A stretch of 64,000 nt of DNA, from contig JADKKK010000007.1 of NCBI GenBank assembly GCA_016720545.1, forward strand, positions 186,001 through 250,000. The letters are read 5' to 3'. The position numbers and the translations under genes were made by a program. This document shows, piece by piece, positions 1 through 8,241 of the stretch (position 1 is the first letter of the stretch; every line of letters begins with the position of its first letter). Source of the stretch: Myxococcales bacterium (GTDB taxonomy: Bacteria; Myxococcota_A; Polyangia; Polyangiales; Polyangiaceae). Below the pieces are notes generated by a model. That model made no database searches, was not told the origin of the DNA, and worked only from the letters and a program-made list of their open reading frames with translations.

Positions 1-50
1 CCGGCCCGGCGCGGCCTAGGCGCGCTCCGTGCACACGGGAGCGCGAAGAG

Positions 51-98
51 AGCGTGAGCGGCGCGAGAAGCGTGAGAAGCGTGAGAGCGGCGTGAAGG
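51..98. repeat. short degenerate direct repeats
   Basis: Imperfect copies of a 9-bp unit (agcgtgaga) lie in tandem just upstream of the first gene, two of them exact at 69-86. They overlap the probable leader of the methyltransferase gene. No function can be assigned, and the left part of this intergenic region lies outside the window. Confidence 0.5.
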
Positions 99-126
99 CG
101 CGAGCCACGGAGAACGGAGCAGCCCG

Positions 127-936
127 ATGAGCACGAGTGGAACGCGAGCCCCCCGCAGTGTGATGAGCCGCCTCTTGCCGCGCAAGGCGAGCGACTGGGT
201 CCGTCAGGCCGTCGAGCAGGTCACCTATCCGCCAGATTTCCGCCCCGCCGACATCGCCCTCTGCGAGGCCGTCGCCGACTTCACCATGACGAGCCCCGAG
301 CGCATCCTCGCGCTCCACGACGCCGTCCGTTACCTCGTGCAGAACGGCATCGAGGGCGACGTCGTCGAGTGCGGGGTGTGGCGAGGCGGGAGCATGATGG
401 TCGTCGCGAAGACCCTGCTCGCCTTGGGCGACGCTCGCGATCTCTACCTGTGCGACACGTTCGAGGGCATGAGCCCCCCCACCGAGCACGACCGCGCCTT
501 CGACTCGCGCACCGCGGAGGAGATGCTCGAGAAGACCAGCCGCGAGGCGGGGCGCTCCGCGTGGTGCATCGCGGGGGAGGACGACGTCCGCCAGAACGTC
601 TTCAGCACCGGGTACCCCTCTCGCCGTGTGCACTTCGTGCGCGGCAAGGTCGAGGACACCCTCCCCGAAGCCGCTCCGGAGCGCATCGCGCTGCTCCGCC
701 TCGACACCGACTGGTACGAGTCGACCAAGCACGAGCTCGAGGTGCTCTACCCGCGCCTCGTCGAGGGCGGCGTGCTGATCCTCGACGACTACGGCTACTG
801 GCAGGGCGCCCGCAAGGCCGTCGATGAGTACTTCGCGGGCCCGGAGTTCGGCACGAACCGTCCGCTCCTCCACCGCATCGATCTCACGGGCCGCATGGTC
901 GTCAAGCGCACCCACGAGGCGCCGATCGGTTTTTGA
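127..936 (+). CDS. TylF/MycF-family SAM-dependent O-methyltransferase
   Basis: The 269-residue protein resembles the TylF/MycF (macrocin O-methyltransferase) family, which methylates sugar or other small-molecule hydroxyls using S-adenosylmethionine and a divalent metal. The SAM-binding strand is visible as VVECGVWRGGSM (about residues 79-90), followed by YLCDTFEGMSPP (about 107-118). The metal and substrate region is LLRLDTDWYEST (about 189-200), and ILDDYGYW lies near 217. An alternative start at Met13 is possible because the first residues are low-complexity. It stands alone before a tRNA gene, with no sugar or polyketide genes beside it, so the substrate is unknown. Confidence in the family is high. 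Confidence 0.85.
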   Translation: MSTSGTRAPRSVMSRLLPRKASDWVRQAVEQVTYPPDFRPADIALCEAVADFTMTSPERILALHDAVRYLVQNGIEGDVVECGVWRGGSMMVVAKTLLALGDARDLYLCDTFEGMSPPTEHDRAFDSRTAEEMLEKTSREAGRSAWCIAGEDDVRQNVFSTGYPSRRVHFVRGKVEDTLPEAAPERIALLRLDTDWYESTKHELEVLYPRLVEGGVLILDDYGYWQGARKAVDEYFAGPEFGTNRPLLHRIDLTGRMVVKRTHEAPIGF

Positions 937-977
937 TTGACACCCCCGGCTGCAGGCGGTATCCACCCGGCCCTCTC

Positions 978-1050
978 GGGCGAATAGCTCAATTGGTAGA
1001 GCAGTGGACTCTTAATCCATTGGCTGACGGTTCAAGTCCGTCTTCGCCCA
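978..1050 (+). tRNA. tRNA-Lys(CUU)
   Basis: A 73-nt cloverleaf without encoded CCA. The 7-bp acceptor stem pairs gggcgaa with ttcgccc, with an A discriminator at 1050. The anticodon stem TGGA/TCCA encloses the loop CTCTTAA, giving anticodon CUU, which reads AAG. The T-arm contains GGTTCAAGTCC. A strong intrinsic terminator follows within 6 nt. Confidence 0.95.
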
Positions 1051-1055
1051 CTCTT

Positions 1056-1089
1056 AGGAGCTCAGCCTCGGCTGGGCTCCTCTTTTTTT
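1056..1089 (+). terminator. Rho-independent terminator after tRNA-Lys
   Basis: An 11-bp stem (aggagctcagc pairing with gctgggctcct, one G-T wobble) has a 4-nt loop and is followed by a run of seven T at 1083-1089. It would end tRNA-Lys transcription before galE. Confidence 0.9.
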
Positions 1090-1161
1090 GCGCGCACTAT
1101 TTCTAACCCGCGGCGCCACGCTGGCCCGGCCGGCGCGACCGCCGGTGGTACGCTGAACGCG

Positions 1162-2139
1162 ATGGCGAGCATCCTGGTCACGGGAGGCGCGGGCTACATC
1201 GGCTCGCACATGGTCAAGACCCTGATCGCGGCGGGCAGGGAGGTCGTCGTCCTCGACGATCTCTCGAGCGGCCACGAAGACGCCGTGCACCCGAAGGCCC
1301 GCTTCGTGCACGGCGACATCCGCGATCGCGCGAAGGTCGCGGCGCTGGTGAAGGAGCACCGGGTCACGGGCGTGGTCCACTTCGCCGCGAAGATCCAGGT
1401 CGGCGAGTCGATGGTGAAGCCGCGCGTGTACTTCCAGGACAACCTGGTGGCCACGCTCGCGCTCCTCGAGACCCTGCTCGACGAGCGCGTGGGCGCGTTC
1501 ATCCTGTCGTCCACGGCGGCGGTGTACGGCGATCCCGAGTACACGCCGATCGACGAGGCGCACCCGAAGCGCCCCGTGAACACCTACGGGGAGTCGAAGC
1601 TCTTCATCGAGCACGCGCTGCGCCGCTACCACGACGCCTACGGGCTGAAGTACGCCGCGCTGCGCTACTTCAACGCGTCGGGCGCCGATCCGGCCGCGGG
1701 CCTGGGTGAGCGCCACGATCCCGAGACGCACCTCATCCCGCTCGTGCTCGACGCGGCGGCCGGGCTCCGCAAGGACATCGGGGTCTTCGGCGACGACTGG
1801 GAGACGCGCGACGGCACCTGCGAGCGCGACTACATCCACGTGCTCGACCTCGCCGACGCGCACCTCGCGGCCTTGGGCCACCTGGAGTCCGGCGGTGGCT
1901 CGGGGGCTTACAACCTCGGCACCGGGCGCGGCACGACGGTGAACGAGATCATCGCCTCGGTCGAGCGCGTCTCCGGGCGGCCCGTGCCTGTCGTGGTGCG
2001 GCCGCGTCGCGACGGGGATCCGGCGGTGCTGGTCGCGAGCGCCAAGAAGGCCCTCGAGACCTTCGGCTGGCAGGCCAAGCGCACGAGCCTCGACGAGATC
2101 GTCGGCGACGCGTGGGCGTTCCACCAGCGCGCCCGGTGA
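1162..2139 (+). CDS. galE: UDP-glucose 4-epimerase
   Basis: The 325-residue short-chain dehydrogenase/reductase interconverts UDP-glucose and UDP-galactose, supplying precursors for polysaccharide and LPS. The N-terminal NAD-binding motif is GGAGYIG (8-14). The catalytic set is SSTAAVYG (117-123) with Tyr142 and Lys146 in TYGESK, then RYFNASGADP typical of GalE. The C-terminal part carries the substrate-loop signature CERDYIHVLDLADAH. Length and motifs match bacterial GalE closely. It is a single gene after a terminator, and the rhodanese gene starts 32 bp downstream. Confidence 0.95.
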   Translation: MASILVTGGAGYIGSHMVKTLIAAGREVVVLDDLSSGHEDAVHPKARFVHGDIRDRAKVAALVKEHRVTGVVHFAAKIQVGESMVKPRVYFQDNLVATLALLETLLDERVGAFILSSTAAVYGDPEYTPIDEAHPKRPVNTYGESKLFIEHALRRYHDAYGLKYAALRYFNASGADPAAGLGERHDPETHLIPLVLDAAAGLRKDIGVFGDDWETRDGTCERDYIHVLDLADAHLAALGHLESGGGSGAYNLGTGRGTTVNEIIASVERVSGRPVPVVVRPRRDGDPAVLVASAKKALETFGWQAKRTSLDEIVGDAWAFHQRAR

Positions 2140-2171
2140 ACCCATTTCGGCGGCTGCTGGCTCTTCTGCAC

Positions 2172-2660
2172 ATGCGATCTGCCGTGAAGGTTCGTCGACG
2201 CGCGCTACTCTTGGGGGTCGTCACCATGGGCGCGGGGGTGAGCGCGGGGGCGGGCCTCCTCGCGTGCCGCGACGCCGGACCCTCTTCCGCGTCTGGGCCG
2301 ATGATGGCGCCCGCCACCCTGGCTGCCCGGGTCGACGAGGTGAAGTCGGGGAAGATCGCGGTGTTCTACGTGGGGCCGCGCGCGCTGTTCGGGCGGGGCC
2401 GCGTGCCGGGCGCCAAGGCGCTCTCCGAGGTCGACTCCGAGGAGGGCCTCGAGAAGCTGAAGGCCGCGCTCAAGGCAACTCCGGAAGGTACGGAAATCGT
2501 TGTTTATTGTGGCTGTTGCCCCGTCCGCAACTGCCCCAACGTCCGGCCCGCCGGCGAGGCGGTGAAGGCGCTTGGCCGCAAGAACGTGTTCGTCCTCGAC
2601 CTGCCGACCCGCTTCTCCACCGACTGGGCCGACAAGGGCTACCCGGTGGAGCGGAGCTGA
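2172..2660 (+). CDS. rhodanese-like lipoprotein
   Basis: A rhodanese-homology protein likely anchored to the envelope. From the ATG at 2172 it is 162 residues. It begins with a basic, hydrophobic leader ending in the lipobox GLLAC, so Cys32 would be lipidated. Starting at the upstream ATG at 2112 would put 20 extra residues before the signal. The loop VVYCGCCPVRNCPN holds the Cys where the rhodanese active-site loop normally sits, but it is unusually Cys-rich (four Cys), so a metal- or redox-related role is possible. It follows galE on the same strand. The sulfurtransferase role is inferred from the fold. Confidence 0.75.
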   Translation: MRSAVKVRRRALLLGVVTMGAGVSAGAGLLACRDAGPSSASGPMMAPATLAARVDEVKSGKIAVFYVGPRALFGRGRVPGAKALSEVDSEEGLEKLKAALKATPEGTEIVVYCGCCPVRNCPNVRPAGEAVKALGRKNVFVLDLPTRFSTDWADKGYPVERS

Positions 2661-2678
2661 AGACTCGGACGGCGCCGC

Positions 2679-4244
2679 TCAGGCCCGCGCGGTCGAGCTC
2701 GCCTCAATCGTGACCGACCACTCGGCGATCGCCGCGCGCAGGTGCTGGAGGCGTCGCGACTTCGCTCCCGCGGCGTCGGCCTCGTCGCGCTCCTCCATGA
2801 GGACCGCGAGCCGCTTCGTCGCGCAGCGGAGCTGCCGGATGCCCGCCACGGCCACCATGAGCTGCACGTGGGCGGCGACGGGGCTCGCGGCGGCGAGGAG
2901 GCGCTCGAAGGCGTCGCGCTCGAGCGCGAGGACGGTCGTCGCGGTCCGCGCTCGCACCGAGGCCGCGCGCGGGATGTCCTCGATGAGGGCGATCTGGCCG
3001 GCCAGCTCCCCCGGGCCGATGAGCGCCAAGTCGGGGCTCGCGTCGTCGGCGACCACGTCGATCGAGAGCTGCCCCGAGACGACGAGGAAGGCCGTGGTCG
3101 CGTGCTCGCCCTGCGCGAACAGCGGCGCACCGGCGGCGTAGCGATGGGGGGTCACTCCGCCGAGGAAGGTCGCGAGCTCGGCGTCCGAGCAGCCGTCGAG
3201 CCAAGGGATCGCCCGGAGGTCGGCCGCGCGCAGCGCGCAGGGGGCCATCGGCAGCGCGCTCGCCGGAGGCTCGTCGGCGGTGACCCGCCACGAGGGCTTG
3301 GGGCGGAGGTGGCTGAGCGAGGGGACGCGCACCTCGCTCTGGCCGGGCAGGCCGAGCTCGCCGACCCACTTCGCGCGCACCTCATCGGTGCAGAACGGCA
3401 ACAGCGCGCGCCCGAAGTCGGCCATCGAGGCGAAGCGCTCGTCGCGAGACGTGGCCATGGCGCGGAGCACGACGCGCTCGAAGCCGGCGGGCAGCTCCGG
3501 CACCAGGCTGCACGGCGCCTCAGGCCGCCCGTGCATGATCTCCGCCATCAACATGAAGAGCGAGGCGTCGGAGCGAAACGGGAGCACGCCGGTGCAGAGC
3601 TCGTAGAGCGTCACGCCGAGGGAGTACTGATCGGCGCGGCCGTCGAGCTCGCTCGCGCGCTGCACCTGCTCTGGCGACATGTAGTACGGCGTGCCGAGCA
3701 CGAGGCCGGCCTCGGTCAGCGCCTTCTTCCGAGGCGCGGCGTTCTTGGAGATACCGAAGTCGAGGAGCACGGGGCGCTCACCTCCGCGCGCGTCGGTCGC
3801 GAGGAAAATGTTCTCGGGCTTGATGTCGCGGTGGACGATGCCCGCGGCGTGCGCGGCCGCCACGGCGGACACGAGCGGCAGGGCGAGATCGGCCACGGCG
3901 CCCGCCGGGAGGCGGCCCCGCCGGGCGAGCAGCGCCGCCAGCGTCTCGCCCTCGAGGTACTCCATGACGATGTAGGGGCGCCCGTCGAGCTCGCCCACGT
4001 CGGAGACGTCGACGATGTGGGGGTGACGGAGCGTCGCGGACGCCCGGGCCTCCGCCATGAAGCGCTCGACGTGAGGCTCGCTGAACACGAACGCGCCGTG
4101 CATCACCTTCAGCGCGACCGCTCGCCCTAGCTCGGCGTGGTGGGCGCGGTAGACCACGGCCATGGCGCCCGAGCCGAGCGCGCCGTCGATGATGTAGCGC
4201 CCGAAAGGCGTCCCGCTCGGGAGCTCGGTCGCCAGCGGGTTCAG
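2679..4244 (-). CDS. Ser/Thr protein kinase with C-terminal cNMP-binding domain
   Basis: A Hanks-type kinase. Visible motifs are the VAIK-like Lys in VALKVMHG, HRDIKPENIF (catalytic loop), DFGISK (metal binding) and YMSPEQ (activation segment end). A cyclic-nucleotide-binding jelly roll covers roughly the last 170 residues. The first ATG (4163) lies inside the glycine-rich loop. The in-frame upstream sequence encodes the expected N-lobe start (FGRYIIDGALGSGAM), and the only initiation-like codon there is a CTG at 4244-4242, overlapping the TGA of the preceding cNMP-binding gene. The only other near-cognate codon is a CTG further up, just after a TAG near 4350. I therefore call a CTG start, which fits translational coupling. 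No transmembrane segment was seen. Confidence 0.8.
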   Translation of the reverse strand: MNPLATELPSGTPFGRYIIDGALGSGAMAVVYRAHHAELGRAVALKVMHGAFVFSEPHVERFMAEARASATLRHPHIVDVSDVGELDGRPYIVMEYLEGETLAALLARRGRLPAGAVADLALPLVSAVAAAHAAGIVHRDIKPENIFLATDARGGERPVLLDFGISKNAAPRKKALTEAGLVLGTPYYMSPEQVQRASELDGRADQYSLGVTLYELCTGVLPFRSDASLFMLMAEIMHGRPEAPCSLVPELPAGFERVVLRAMATSRDERFASMADFGRALLPFCTDEVRAKWVGELGLPGQSEVRVPSLSHLRPKPSWRVTADEPPASALPMAPCALRAADLRAIPWLDGCSDAELATFLGGVTPHRYAAGAPLFAQGEHATTAFLVVSGQLSIDVVADDASPDLALIGPGELAGQIALIEDIPRAASVRARTATTVLALERDAFERLLAAASPVAAHVQLMVAVAGIRQLRCATKRLAVLMEERDEADAAGAKSRRLQHLRAAIAEWSVTIEASSTARA

Positions 4245-4717
4245 GCGATCCGTCCCGCGCGCTCGAGCTCGACCTCGATGAGCGCATCCATGCGCCGCAG
4301 GCGTCGGGTCACGTCGCGAATGACAGCCCAGGTGACGGCCGCCGCCGCGCTAGGCGAGTGGGCGCGCAGGGCTTCCATGCCGTCGCGATCCAGCTCGTAG
4401 TAGGTCGCGGACGTGATGGCGCGCACCGACGCCGAGCGCGGGGCTGCGTCGAGGAAGGCCATCTCGCCGATGACCTCGCCCGGCCCCATGCGGTTGATCT
4501 CGCGCTCCTCTTCGCTGTGCTCGCGGACGGTCGCTGCGAACGCCCCCTCGGCGACCAGGAGCATGGAGGCGCCGGGGTCACCTTGCCGGAACAACCACGC
4601 GCCCGCGTCGCACACGCGCACGCGGAGGCACACCGCGAGCGCGGTGAGCTCGTGCTCGTCGAGGCGACGAAACAGCGCCGTGCGCCGGAGGACCTCCTTG
4701 TCGGCACGCAGTTGCAT
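4241..4717 (-). CDS. cyclic-nucleotide-binding domain protein
   Basis: The 158-residue protein consists mainly of one cNMP-binding domain, like the sensory half of CRP but without a helix-turn-helix. The phosphate-binding-cassette region reads GEVIGEMAFLDAAPRSASVRA, close to the consensus GE-x-A-x(5)-R-x-A. The N-terminal part (LFRRLDEHELTAL) is the usual entry helix. Its stop overlaps the likely start of the kinase gene, which carries a second copy of the same domain, so the pair may form one signalling unit responding to a cyclic nucleotide. The ligand cannot be told from sequence. Confidence 0.85.
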   Translation of the reverse strand: MQLRADKEVLRRTALFRRLDEHELTALAVCLRVRVCDAGAWLFRQGDPGASMLLVAEGAFAATVREHSEEEREINRMGPGEVIGEMAFLDAAPRSASVRAITSATYYELDRDGMEALRAHSPSAAAAVTWAVIRDVTRRLRRMDALIEVELERAGRIA

Positions 4718-4810
4718 GAGCCCTCAGGCTACCACTCGCGCGACCGCCCGCGCACCCATCCGACGCGCCACGGCGTGCAGGAGCTCCTCCTCGACGAACC
4801 AGGGTGTGCG

Positions 4811-5632
4811 TTAGCGGGGCGCGCCTGGAGCCGTGAGCTCGCCGGCCCAGGCCCGCACGGCGGCCTTGACCCGCGCCTGAACCTCCGGCGGCACCGCGCG
4901 GGTGCTCACGTGGCGGCAGGCGAGCAGGGCGCGTCGCAGCGCGTCGCAGGCGCTTGCGCACGCGGGGCAGGTCGTGAGGTGGGCTTCCATGGCCGCGCAG
5001 TCGCCCTGGCTGAGATCGCCCTCGAGCTTCCGCGACCACATCGCCGACACGTCCGGGCACGTGGAGGGCTTCGCATGCGCGGGCGCGGGCGCCTCGAGCA
5101 GCGGCCTCAGCTCGCGCCGGAGCGCATCGCGCGCGCGGTGCAGGCGGCTCTTGACGGCGTCGACCGACACCCCGAGGGCCTCTGCCGTCTCGGGGGCCGT
5201 GAGCCCCTCCACGTCGCGGAGCATCACCACCTCGCGGTGCTCCTCGGGCAGGGCGTCGAGCGCGCGGCCAAGCGCCTCGCCGAGCTCGTGATCGGCGGTC
5301 TCCGCCTCCGGGCTCCGGCCCGCGTGCGGCTCGTCGGCCATGCGGTCGTCGCTCACGGGAGGCTGGTTCTTCAGGCCACGTCGTCGCCGCGCGCAGGCGC
5401 TGCGCGTGAGGGCGAAGACCCAGCTCGTAAGCGAGGAGCGCCCCTCGAACTCCGCGAGGTGCTTCGTGACGCTGAGGAGCGTGTCTTGGAGCACGTCGTC
5501 GGCGTCGTGGGTGTTCCGGCACATGCGCAGGCCGAAGCGATGGATCGACGGGGCGACGCTCTCAAGCAGCTCCTCCAGCGCAGCCCGTTCGCCCGCCCGC
5601 GCCCGATCGATCAGCGACTGCGATGGCACCAT
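4811..5632 (-). CDS. ECF sigma factor fused to a C-terminal zinc-finger (anti-sigma-like) domain
   Basis: From the ATG at 5632 this is 273 residues. Region 2 (about 1-85) contains DADDVLQDTLLSV and region 4 (about 120-175) contains LPEEHREVVMLRDVEGLT followed by the helix-turn-helix AEALGVSVDAVKSRLHRAR. After it comes a zf-HC2/ZAS-type module with Cys in GDC and the H-x3-C-x2-C core HLTTCPAC, which usually belongs to a separate anti-sigma protein. The fusion suggests self-contained control, perhaps redox- or zinc-responsive. An upstream extension to 5953 is low-complexity and was rejected as start. The cNMP-binding and kinase genes follow on the same strand. Confidence 0.85.
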   Translation of the reverse strand: MVPSQSLIDRARAGERAALEELLESVAPSIHRFGLRMCRNTHDADDVLQDTLLSVTKHLAEFEGRSSLTSWVFALTRSACARRRRGLKNQPPVSDDRMADEPHAGRSPEAETADHELGEALGRALDALPEEHREVVMLRDVEGLTAPETAEALGVSVDAVKSRLHRARDALRRELRPLLEAPAPAHAKPSTCPDVSAMWSRKLEGDLSQGDCAAMEAHLTTCPACASACDALRRALLACRHVSTRAVPPEVQARVKAAVRAWAGELTAPGAPR

Positions 5633-5867
5633 CGGGCTTCTATTGTCGAACTCGGGCGGTGACCAGGGGACGACCGAAGCGCCCGCCCGCCCCGCCCCAC
5701 GACCGGCCCCTTCAAGGCCCAGGTGGGCTCGAGTTCCCGCATCTGGGCAGAGCCCGGGCGCCGCCTCGGGGCCCGCCCACGGGAGGACCCCACCGCCGAA
5801 GCCCATCTCCGCCCCGCGGCACGCCCGGGGTGCCACGGCCTCGAGGGCGCCACCGCGCACGGCGCGA

Positions 5868-7181
5868 TCAGTCGCCCTCGAGGAAGCCCTCGCCGCTGGC
5901 GACGATCTGCTCGGCGCGCCCGCGCGCCTCCCCAGGCCATGGCTCGGTGACACACGCGAAGCGACCGTAGTCGAAGGGCTCGCCCGGCGCGCGGGCCACC
6001 GGAACGATGCGCTCCCGGAGTCCCTCAGCCAGGAGCTCGAGCGCGCGATGGTGACAGTAAGGATTGTTGCCTATTCGGCTGAAGAGGACGTGGGCAGTCC
6101 ATGAGCAGCCTCCGAGACACGCCTCGGCGTAGTAGCAGGTCGCGCAATAGCCCCACAACGACTCCACACCTCGGCCGCGGTTGAACTGCAGCGGCGCCGC
6201 GCGCTCCCACACGTCGCGCAGCGAGGCGTCGCGCACGCTCCCACCCACGTAGTCGCGAGAGGGGAGCGACGGACACCCCTTGATGGCGCCGTCGGCCTCG
6301 ATGCCCATCCCGAGCACACCCGCGCTGCACGGCGAGCGGTGCGCCTCGGGCCGCAGCTCGTGCTCGTGCGGCCCGAAATACCCGATGTCGTTCCCCGGGA
6401 AGACCCCTACGCCCCGCGCCTTCGCGCGGCGCGCGATGCGCGCGAGCATGGGCAGCACCTCGATCACGCTGTACGGCTCGAGGAGCAGCTCGGGGTGGTC
6501 GGCCGCCCGCCCCATGGGCACGGTCATCGACACCTGCCACGCGCACACGCCGCGGTCCAGGAGCACCTGGAACATGGGCTCGATCTCGCGCAGCGCGGGC
6601 CGCGCGATCTGGGTGTTCGCGGAGACCCGAAGGCCCGCCGCGTGCGCGTGCTCGATCGCGGCGAGCGCGCTCGCGTAGCTGCCCGCTCGCCCGCGCAAGA
6701 AGTCGTGCGTCGCCTCGCAGGCGTCGACCGAGACGCTGAGCGTGGTCGCCCCAGCGTCTTTCGCGAGGCGAGCGCGCTCACGGGTGAGCCCTCGCCCGCC
6801 CGTCAGGAGGCCCACCTCGACCCCTCGCGAGTGGAGCGCGGCGATGACGTCGAGCCAGCCGTCGTGCAAGTACGCCTCGCCGCCGATGAGGGTCACCTCG
6901 CGTGCGCCGAGGTCGGCGATCTGCTCGGCGAGGCCGAGGGCCTCGGCCGTGGTGAGCTCGCCCCTCCTCGCCTTGCCCGCGCGGGAGCCGCAGTGCAGGC
7001 AGTTGAGATCACACTTGAGCGTGAGCTCCCACACGACGTACCCCGGACGCGCGGCGCGATCCGCCGGCCTCGCGGCCTCGGCCAGCGGCAGGTGCCGTCG
7101 CTGCGCGGGCGCGCTCGGCAAGACTGGGAGCCGCGCGACCCCCGACGCCGGTGAAGACGCGCGCCTGCGAGGCCCGGTCAT
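5868..7181 (-). CDS. radical SAM/SPASM-domain maturase-like enzyme
   Basis: The 437-residue protein has the radical SAM cluster motif C-x3-C-x2-C in CDLNCLHC (about residues 57-64). The GGE-like motif IGGEAYLH and the following strands fit the barrel. A C-terminal Cys-rich SPASM region is visible: CSAG, GCPSLP, CATCYYAEACLGGC and a late CHH. SPASM enzymes commonly modify ribosomal peptides or activate enzymes. The gene starts 7 bp after the stop of a small zinc-ribbon/Pro-Ala-rich protein on the same strand, so that protein is a candidate substrate. The subfamily could not be recognised. Confidence 0.85.
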   Translation of the reverse strand: MTGPRRRASSPASGVARLPVLPSAPAQRRHLPLAEAARPADRAARPGYVVWELTLKCDLNCLHCGSRAGKARRGELTTAEALGLAEQIADLGAREVTLIGGEAYLHDGWLDVIAALHSRGVEVGLLTGGRGLTRERARLAKDAGATTLSVSVDACEATHDFLRGRAGSYASALAAIEHAHAAGLRVSANTQIARPALREIEPMFQVLLDRGVCAWQVSMTVPMGRAADHPELLLEPYSVIEVLPMLARIARRAKARGVGVFPGNDIGYFGPHEHELRPEAHRSPCSAGVLGMGIEADGAIKGCPSLPSRDYVGGSVRDASLRDVWERAAPLQFNRGRGVESLWGYCATCYYAEACLGGCSWTAHVLFSRIGNNPYCHHRALELLAEGLRERIVPVARAPGEPFDYGRFACVTEPWPGEARGRAEQIVASGEGFLEGD

Positions 7182-7188
7182 CGGCGGG

Positions 7189-7545
7189 CTATTTGCGCGG
7201 CGCGATGCCGTAGCGCATGGCGGGGCGCACCGGCGGCTCCTGCGCGCCCATGACGGGCGCAGTCGGCGCGACCGACGCCGCGACGGCGGGCGCAGTGGCC
7301 GAGGGCGTCACCGCCGCGCCCGACGGCGCCGGGTCCGCCGAGGGTGCGGTCGCGCTCGCGGACGTGGCCGGCGGGGTCGGCACCTCCGCGGCGGGCTTGG
7401 GATCGCAGCCCCCGAGGGCGAGCGCCGCGGCGGAGAGGAGCGCCGCCGCCTGGGACGCGCGGGCGACACCGCAGAAGACGCACGCGGTCTCGGTGGAGCG
7501 CACGTGCCGGTGACACCGGGGGCAGGGGACGAAGGACGCCATCAC
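7189..7545 (-). CDS. small zinc-ribbon, Pro/Ala-rich protein; candidate substrate of the adjacent radical SAM enzyme
   Basis: 118 residues. A zinc-ribbon-like pair CPRCH...CVFC occupies residues 8-25. A hydrophobic stretch ending in ALALGGC could be a membrane segment or internal lipobox. A long Ala/Pro/Thr/Ser/Val tail then ends with RPAMRYGIAPRK. The low-complexity tail with a single distinctive C-terminal YG-x-x-P motif, and the 7-bp spacing to the SPASM radical SAM gene, suggest a precursor-maturase pair. This is inference: no leader or cleavage site is obvious, and a simple membrane-anchored zinc protein is the alternative. Confidence 0.6.
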   Translation of the reverse strand: MMASFVPCPRCHRHVRSTETACVFCGVARASQAAALLSAAALALGGCDPKPAAEVPTPPATSASATAPSADPAPSGAAVTPSATAPAVAASVAPTAPVMGAQEPPVRPAMRYGIAPRK

Positions 7546-7609
7546 CTGACGATACGGCGCCCGCGCGTCCGCACAAAGCGCCAGATGCGCGGGCGTCCGC
7601 AGGTTCTCG

Positions 7610-8197
7610 TCAGCGGGTGCCGAGCACCTTCCGCACGGCGTCGCGCGCGGCGTCGGCGGGGTGGCCCTGCCGCGCGAGGTAGGCGAACAGCTTCACGCGT
7701 TGCTCCTCAAGGGGTAGGCGCGCGAGGGCCCGGTGCTTGCGGCGCGCGGCCTGCTCGGCCACGTCGGCCTCGGTCGTCTCGGCCACCACGAGGGCGCGTC
7801 GGATCGCGGCGCTCGCCACCTCGCGGGGAACGCCGCGTGCCGCCAGGTCGTGCTCGAGCCGACGCCGCGAGCGCGCCTTGCCCATGAGCTGCGCGCGGGC
7901 TCGGTCCTCCGCGAACTTCGCGTCGTTGAGCAGCCCCGCCACCGTGAGGCGCGAGAGCACCGGTTCGACGTTCTCTGCGGGCTCGCCCTTCTCGAGCAGG
8001 CTCGTGCGCAGCTCGTGGACCGTGCGGGCGCGCAGCGTGAGCAGGCGCAGCGCCCGCGCGTACGTCTTGGCCGCGGGGTCCTTCGCGCTCGAGAACGTCA
8101 GCCGGTTCGGGTCGTCGGCCAACGCGCCCGCGGCGCCGCCGAGGGGCGCGCCGTCGACGCGCAGCACCCCTTCGCGGGCGATCGTCACGAGGCGCAT
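7610..8197 (-). CDS. recX: regulatory protein RecX
   Basis: The 195-residue protein matches RecX, which binds RecA filaments and limits recombinase activity. Three-helix RecX repeats are visible: YARALRLLTLRARTVHELRTSL, then VLSRLTVAGLLNDAKFAEDRAR with the conserved L-N-D-x-x-[FY]-A box, then the KARSRRRLEHDLAARGV segment and a C-terminal repeat ending FAYLARQGHPADAAR. RecX usually lies beside recA, but no recA is present here. An N-terminal extension of about 40 residues precedes the first repeat. Confidence 0.9.
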   Translation of the reverse strand: MRLVTIAREGVLRVDGAPLGGAAGALADDPNRLTFSSAKDPAAKTYARALRLLTLRARTVHELRTSLLEKGEPAENVEPVLSRLTVAGLLNDAKFAEDRARAQLMGKARSRRRLEHDLAARGVPREVASAAIRRALVVAETTEADVAEQAARRKHRALARLPLEEQRVKLFAYLARQGHPADAARDAVRKVLGTR

Positions 8198-8241
8198 GCG
8201 CGCATTCTACACGCCCGTGTGCTCCATGGGTACTCGGGCGT

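Noticed and set aside
1054..2145. long minus-strand frame over galE
   Set aside because: Antisense to an unambiguous galE; low-complexity composition.
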